DNA of 64,000 nucleotides from Girardinichthys multiradiatus (lineage: Eukaryota; Chordata; Actinopteri; Cyprinodontiformes; Goodeidae). The translations under genes were made by a program, and so were the position numbers. The first letter of the stretch is position 1. Each line of letters begins with the position of its first letter. The notes beneath the pieces are model-generated. The model was not told the origin of the DNA, searched no databases, and saw nothing but the letters and a program-made list of their open reading frames with translations. This document shows, piece after piece, positions 59,601 through 64,000 of this stretch. The stretch is from the NCBI RefSeq assembly GCF_021462225.1, contig NC_061818.1:16885462-16949461 (forward strand), read 5' to 3'.

Positions 59601-61974
59601 ATTCTGGATCTCCTCCAGAGTTACCATGGGAAATCTTGGTGGTTTCTCTGATTCATTTATGAAGAGAGGCATGTTGTGGTAGATGTGCAGGTGTGCCATA
59701 CTTTCTCCATATTCAGACCATGGGTTAAACAGAGTTCTGTTATGTTTAAAGTTTGCAACCCAATCCTGCTTTAAACTTGAGAAAAACAAAAGGCTAAAGG
59801 GGTATGAATACTTTTTCAAGACACTGTATGAGTTCTATATGTCAGCTGATGCTAACAGGCCGGGGTAATAAGGTTAAAAAAAACAATGATAATGTTTTCC
59901 TTTTTGTTTTTCTGTCCTCAGCTGGTCCAGCCCTGCAGTGCCAGACCTTCTGGTGCCCAGTACCCTCCCACGGTGCTCTGTGGGGCGGCCCCATCCTCTC
60001 CATATGTGGTCACCCCCCCTCCTGGACCTTTGCTGCCTCTCCTGACTTTCAGGAGCAGTGCAGAAGCTGTGATCTTAGGTAAAGAAATATTTAAAGGCAT
60101 GGCATAGGACCTGTTATGGTGCTCTGTTGAAGCATGTTGGCCTGCTACATAGCTTTTATTGTTGTTTTTCATTGCATCAATCAGTCACATATTTAAGAAG
60201 AATTGTAGCCCTTGTTTTCATGCCTGTAAACATAGTTGCTCTGTTTCTGCACAGGGAACCACAGTCCTCATGGCCATGCAGCATCAATCTGGACTGAAGA
60301 CCTCACCTTGGCTCTGGAGACAGCGAAGAGGTATATACCAATTTCCATTTTTGCTATTACCCAAAACTTGTTTTTTTTGCCTACTTATGGAGAATGTTTT
60401 TCCCCAGTCTGTCTGTTGGCTCAGTGTGGGTGAATTCCAGCTGCGTCTCAGATCCCTGTCTACCTGTCTCCGGCCACAAGGACAGCGGGACCTGCACCGA
60501 TGGAGGACAGGAGGCAGGTTTTGATTCTTTCTCACCTTGCCAGCAGTTTGACAGGCGATCCTTGTGAAGCTGACTGCAGTTCAACATGTTGGGCCGACAT
60601 AAACATCATTTGGTTTTAGAGTCATTCAGCTGCTGCTAAAGAGACACATTCTGTTTTCTGTTTAACAATCTATGCATTAATACCTGAACACACTCAAGCT
60701 GCTTGAGAGAAAGGGTGTGAGGTAAAGTCACATTGTTTAGCTAACAAGATATTTCTTTACCAGGCTGACTGTATAAAAATGTGGGGGTTTTTTCTGTTAT
60801 TTGGCTTTTTGAAATTATGTAAACAGTGTAACATGAGCACAGCAGGAATTTATGGATAAACAAGCAGGTTAAAGAGAAAATGCCAAAAATAGGACAGTTA
60901 GACTTCTGTCACATCAAACACACCATTATAAATGTACTGGACTTGGTGGCCCTTAAACTTTTTCACATTCTGTCACATCACAAACACAAACCTCAATACA
61001 TATTAGTGGGACTTTATGTGATGATAAAACACAAAGAAGTAACCAATTGCAAAGAGAAAGACTGGTTGTCAGCATTTTTCACAAGTAAAAGTCTGAAAGT
61101 GTGGAGAACATCTGTATTCGGTCCCCTTGAATCAATCATTGCTTTGTAGAACCACCTCTTGTGTAATTAGAGCTTCATGTTTCTATCAGCTTTGCACATC
61201 GAGAGACTGAAATTTCTGCCCATTTTTCTTTGCCAAATAGCTCAAGCTGGTCAGATTGCATGGAGAGCATCTGTGAGGATTAACTTCCAAGTTTTCCTAC
61301 AGATTTTCAATAGGCTTATGTGCGGACTTTGTCTAGGCCATTCTAACATGAATATGTTTTGATCTAAACCACTCCATTGTAGCTCTGGCTGCACGATAAT
61401 TATCCTGCTGGAGGGTGAAGCTCTGCTTCCATCTCAACTCTTTTGCAGCTTCAAACAGGTTTTATTCCAGAATTGCTCTTCTGCAAGGCACAGTATAAAG
61501 CAAATTGATTGCTGGTACGGCTGTTCAGGCTTCTGCTGATCATGATTCTTATCTCTGTGTTTACATCTCCTCTGCCTTCCTCCAGGGTCTGTACCAGTTT
61601 CTCCGTCCCTCCTTTTCTTCCCCTCTTCCTCGCTCCTCCCCTGTTTCTTTGGACTACTCAAAGTTTGGAACAGAACCCGCCCAGGCTGTCATTCCCGATA
61701 GCCCAGACCATACCAGGCAGGTTTTTAATGCTCTCTGCCATAGAGTCTCCAGTGCTGATTTAAGCGTTGTTTGTTCATCTCTCTCTCTCTGTCTCTCTGA
61801 TAGTATCCCTCAGTCCTACCCGCAGTTTGTTGGTGGTAAAGCATGTAAATCAGTGTCTGGCTGCAGTATGCCTGTCCAAACACCAGGGGGCGAGAGTGTG
61901 TTAGCCTTTTGTCCTGATGGAGGCCGGAAAGACGTCCGGAATGCTGTGGAGGCTGCCATCAAAGTTCAGCCTGG
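53669..61974 (+). CDS. aldh16a1: Aldehyde dehydrogenase 16 family, member A1 (N-terminal 566 aa, partial)
   Basis: Thirteen exons in phase: 53669-53758, 55286-55385, 55476-55602, 55679-55836, 55926-56003, 57994-58181, 58267-58425, 58525-58683, 59922-60078, 60255-60330, 60408-60513, 61586-61716 and 61804-61974. They cover the first ALDH domain and the start of the second; the gene continues past the window (human protein 802 aa). Family landmarks are AWLDHHSRSFGFFMDGK, GTLNVLTGKD, SVWVNSS, GGQE then GLYQFLRPS, and YPQFVGGKA. The usual catalytic Glu (LELGG-type) is replaced by SPCVG, and no nucleophile Cys is seen where NQGQCC normally lies (MKKKEVHWVLC). The domain is therefore probably not a classical dehydrogenase, as for human ALDH16A1. 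Introns after exons 11 and 12 need GC donors. Three introns carry Tc1 or L2 insertions. Confidence 0.92.
53759..55285. other. aldh16a1: aldh16a1 intron 1
   Basis: AT-rich intron with A-runs (for example 54325-54345). At about 54660-55150 it holds a much decayed Tc1-like relic (plus-strand traces AAACCACTGACATTCGATTT and GTTAAGCATGGTGGAAAATG). The frame at 54034-54360 has no recognisable domain. Confidence 0.45.
56187..57453 (-). mobile_element. Tc1-B element, copy 2 (near-intact, antisense in aldh16a1 intron 5)
   Basis: This 1267-bp element has inverted ends (CAGTGGTTGGACAATGAAAC and its partner) flanked by TA at 56185-56186 and 57454-57455. It carries one transposase frame with one stop codon. 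It is opposite in direction to aldh16a1. Confidence 0.93.
56239..57267 (-). pseudogene. Tc1-B transposase with one nonsense codon
   Basis: The frame of 343 codons from MGDIPEF to GGPTPY is open except for a TGA near 56767. Copy 1 reads Trp-Arg-Ser there (TGG AGA AGC); a 3-bp loss plus a substitution gives TGA AGT. Helix-turn-helix region, FSDESIF (first Asp), QDDNAPIHTA (second Asp) and NIIEPLWGVLE (Glu) are all present. Apart from the stop it looks potentially complete. Confidence 0.88.
57499..57984 (-). mobile_element. L2-like LINE 3' fragment abutting an aldh16a1 splice acceptor
   Basis: The minus-strand frame 57959-57570 encodes the last part of ORF2 (RKLRTFGVCSKMLHIFYKS, IICWGSSIRARDLK, LLQICCKTKRYRRSF), closely related to 39190-39629. 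The tail TTCAATTCAATTCAAAAATA lies at the left. LINE homology runs to about 57984, leaving only 9 bases (GTTTCCAG plus one) before exon 6 of aldh16a1 at 57994. Confidence 0.88.
58789..59827 (-). mobile_element. Degenerate Tc1-like transposon, antisense (aldh16a1 intron 8)
   Basis: Both ends are recognisable (GTGTCTTCCAAAAGTATTCA and its partner GAATACTTTTTCAAGACACTG). The minus-strand transposase includes the MLWGCLSVGERGKLLRVDK core and YLLHAAKDLRVG blocks, with frameshifts. It occupies most of the 1.24-kb intron. Confidence 0.8.
60950..61495 (-). mobile_element. Degenerate Tc1-like relic (aldh16a1 intron 11)
   Basis: It contains ACTTTTTCACATTCTGTCAC, then CACAAACACAAACCTCAATA, CTGCTGGAGGGTGAAGCTCT and TCTTTTGCAGCTTCAAACAG, in minus-strand Tc1 order. 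It is heavily decayed, with one end lost. Confidence 0.65.
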
Positions 61975-62640
61975 GTGAGAGCTTTGCCACATGCCTATAT
62001 TCACAAATACATGCTCACAATCAGCACTCTGACAGAAAACACGTCTACTAGCAAAGCAGAGGACAGTTTTACATACAGCTGATGGAAAAAAAAGTCAAAG
62101 AACTGTTTGGGATGAACCGGAAACCTTTAACAAAACTGATAGGCCATCTTAATCTACATATATTTTAATAAACATGGATTTATGTAGCAATTTAAGGTTG
62201 CTCAGTCAATAACCAGACCAGATCTGTTCACTTACATATTTTTGATGGATCAGAAAAAGCGGTGAGAAACAAGACAATGTCCTTCAACCCCTGTAAAACC
62301 CACCCAACATGAACAATGTTCAATGTAAACACTAGTTTAATCATTTTCTTTAGTTTATGTCATGGAGATTGACCAAAGCTGAAACCTGTTCTCTTCACAC
62401 TAAAAACTTGTTTTGTATACAACAACTAGAGTTTATTAAAGACAGTTTTAACAATAAATTCATATTTTTCTCCTGTGCTGCCCTCATTCACCCATAGTTC
62501 AATGTGATCTAGATAAAACTGTTTCTATCTAAGTCATACAGTCTCTGAACAAAGTACAGAGATTAATCATCAATAGAGTGTAATGAACTGAAACATTGTA
62601 AACACATGGCCTCAGATCTGGCACAGCTCCTGGCTAAAGT
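61975..62640. other. aldh16a1: aldh16a1 intron 13, no recognised element
   Basis: The exon ending at 61974 is followed by GTGAGA. No further aldh16a1 exon is visible before the window edge. AT-rich sequence without long frames. Confidence 0.45.
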
Positions 62641-63016
62641 CTTTACCCTTTTTACTTTTTGCCAGGGTCCAATTCCAGATTTCAACATTTTATTGGGATT
62701 CGTCGTGTGGAAACTTTAAAACTGCTTTAAAAATAAGAATCTAAGAAAATGTGGCATGCATTTGTATTCAACCCCGCTGAGTCAATACTTCATACAACCA
62801 CCTTCCTCTGCTACTACAGCTGCAAGTCTTTTAGGCTGTGTCTCTACCAGCTTTGCGCTTCTAGAGACGGAGTGTTTTACCTCTTCTTTGCAACATCACA
62901 TAAACTCCGTTAGATTACACTGACCATCAACTTTCAAGTCCTGCACAGATTGATTTACATATATTTAGGTTTGGATTTGATTAGACCATTCTAAAGCTTG
63001 ATTATGCTTTGATCTA
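62641..63016 (-). mobile_element. Degenerate Tc1-like relic, interrupted by Tc1-A copy 4
   Basis: TTACCCTTTTTACTTTTTGCC, then GGCATGCATTTGTATTCAAC, CCCCGCTGAGTCAATACTTC and AGACCATTCTAAAGCTTGAT follow the order of a minus-strand Tc1 leader. It stops at 63016, where Tc1-A starts. Confidence 0.65.
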
Positions 63017-64000
63017 CAGGTCCTTCTCAAAATATTAGCATATTGTGATAAAGTTCATTATTTTCCATAATGTCATGATGAAAATTTAACATTCATATAT
63101 TTTAGATTCATTGCACACTAACTGAAATATTTCAGGTCTTTTATTGTCTTAATACGGATGATTTTGGCATACAGCTCATGAAAACCCCAAATTCCTATCT
63201 CACAAAATTAGCATATCATTAAAAGGGTCTCTAAACGAGCTATGAACCTAATCATCTGAATCAACGACTTAACTCTAAACACCTGCAAAAGATTCCTGAG
63301 GCCTTTAAAACTCCCAGCCTGGTTCATCACTCAAAACCCCAATCATGGGTAAGACTGCCGACCTGACTGCTGTCCAGAAGGCCACTATTGACACCCTCAA
63401 GCAAGAGGGTAAGACACAGAAAGACATTTCTGAATGAATAGGCTGTTCCCAGAGTGCTGTATCAAGGCACCTCAGTGGGAAGTCTGTGGGAAGGAAAAAG
63501 TGTGGCAGAAAACGGTGCACAACGAGAAGAGGTGACCAGACCCTGAGGAAGATTGTGGAGAAGGGCCGATTCCAGACCTTGGGGGACCTGCGGAAGCAGT
63601 GGACTGAGTCTGGAGTAGAAACATCCAGAGCCACCGTGCACAGGCGTGTGCAGGAAATGGGCTACAGGTGCCGCATTCCCCACGTCAAGCCACTTTTGAA
63701 CCAGAAACAGCGGCAGAAGCGCCTGACCTGGGCTACAGAGAAGCAGCACTGGACTGTTGCTCAGTGGTCCAAAGTACTTTTTTCAGATGAAAGCAAATTC
63801 TGCATGTCATTCGGAAATCAAGGTGCCAGAGTCTGGAGGAAGACTGGGGAGAAGGAAATGCCAAAATGCCAGAAGTCCAATGTCAAGTACCCACAGTCAG
63901 TGATGGTCTGGGGTGCCGTGTCAGCTGCTGGGGTTGGTCCACTGTGTTTTATCAAGGGCAGGGTCAATGCAGCTAGCTATCAGGAGATTTTGGAGCACTT
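63017..64000 (+). mobile_element. Tc1-A element, copy 4 (cut by the window end)
   Basis: It starts CAGGTCCTTCTC after TA at 63015-63016 and has the full left inverted repeat. The transposase starts at 63345 but has TGA at 63435-63437 where copy 1 has CGA, a CpG-type decay. It keeps the 14 codons that copy 2 has lost. The catalytic Glu lies beyond the window. It is in aldh16a1 intron 13. Confidence 0.9.

Noticed and set aside
60159..60524. 121-codon plus-strand frame over aldh16a1 exon 11
   Set aside because: It uses a different frame; the exon read from the acceptor at 60407 gives the ALDH motif SVWVNSS and joins its neighbours in phase.

Overview
This window is vertebrate DNA, almost certainly from a teleost fish. 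It has split genes with GT-AG introns, a dense load of Tc1-like, hAT-like, L2-like and I-group elements typical of fish, and genes whose exons read as clear fish orthologues of tac4, kat7 and aldh16a1. There are no prokaryotic features. Three host genes are supported: tac4 (+, 15552-17673, 114 aa, complete), kat7/HBO1 (-, 47141 down to 28076, 14 coding exons, 596 aa, complete) and aldh16a1 (+, from 53669, 13 exons to 61974, running off the right edge). tac4 and kat7 converge tail to tail; kat7 and aldh16a1 are head to head.

Layout. 1-1379: an antisense endogenous retrovirus (ERV) remnant with a reverse-transcriptase fragment, a 52-bp tandem repeat and a tRNA-Trp-like primer binding site. 1380-3650: a 2.3-kb hAT-like composite element, with a second copy at 31478-33738. 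3728-13350: an old Tc1-like element split by a decayed ERV (4003-12981, flanked by a 4-bp duplication). That ERV holds integrase and Env remnants, a fold-back element (8842-11155), and inside that a Tc1/mariner copy with a full-length 334-codon transposase. 14080-14935: another Tc1 relic. 15366-18140: tac4. 18330-24240: a nest of at least six transposons. 24560-47141: kat7 with a long 3' untranslated region and intronic TEs, including an L2-like LINE with a long open frame. 47142-48694: the shared kat7/aldh16a1 intergenic region. 48695-53570: a full-length but broken I-group LINE with a 13-bp target duplication, sitting just upstream of the aldh16a1 start codon. 53669-61974: aldh16a1 with Tc1 and L2 insertions in its introns. 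63017-64000: a fourth Tc1-A copy cut by the window edge.

The genes do not form a pathway. tac4 encodes a secreted neuropeptide precursor, kat7 a chromatin acetyltransferase, and aldh16a1 an ALDH-fold protein whose first domain lacks the usual catalytic residues. The most notable observations concern TEs and gene structure: an L2 fragment that supplies the sequence immediately before an aldh16a1 splice acceptor, a LINE separating the probable aldh16a1 promoter from its start codon, two consecutive GC-AG introns in aldh16a1, and a fold-back element whose core resembles a first exon. Exon boundaries were read by eye from splice sites, frame and recalled family similarity; no alignment was run.
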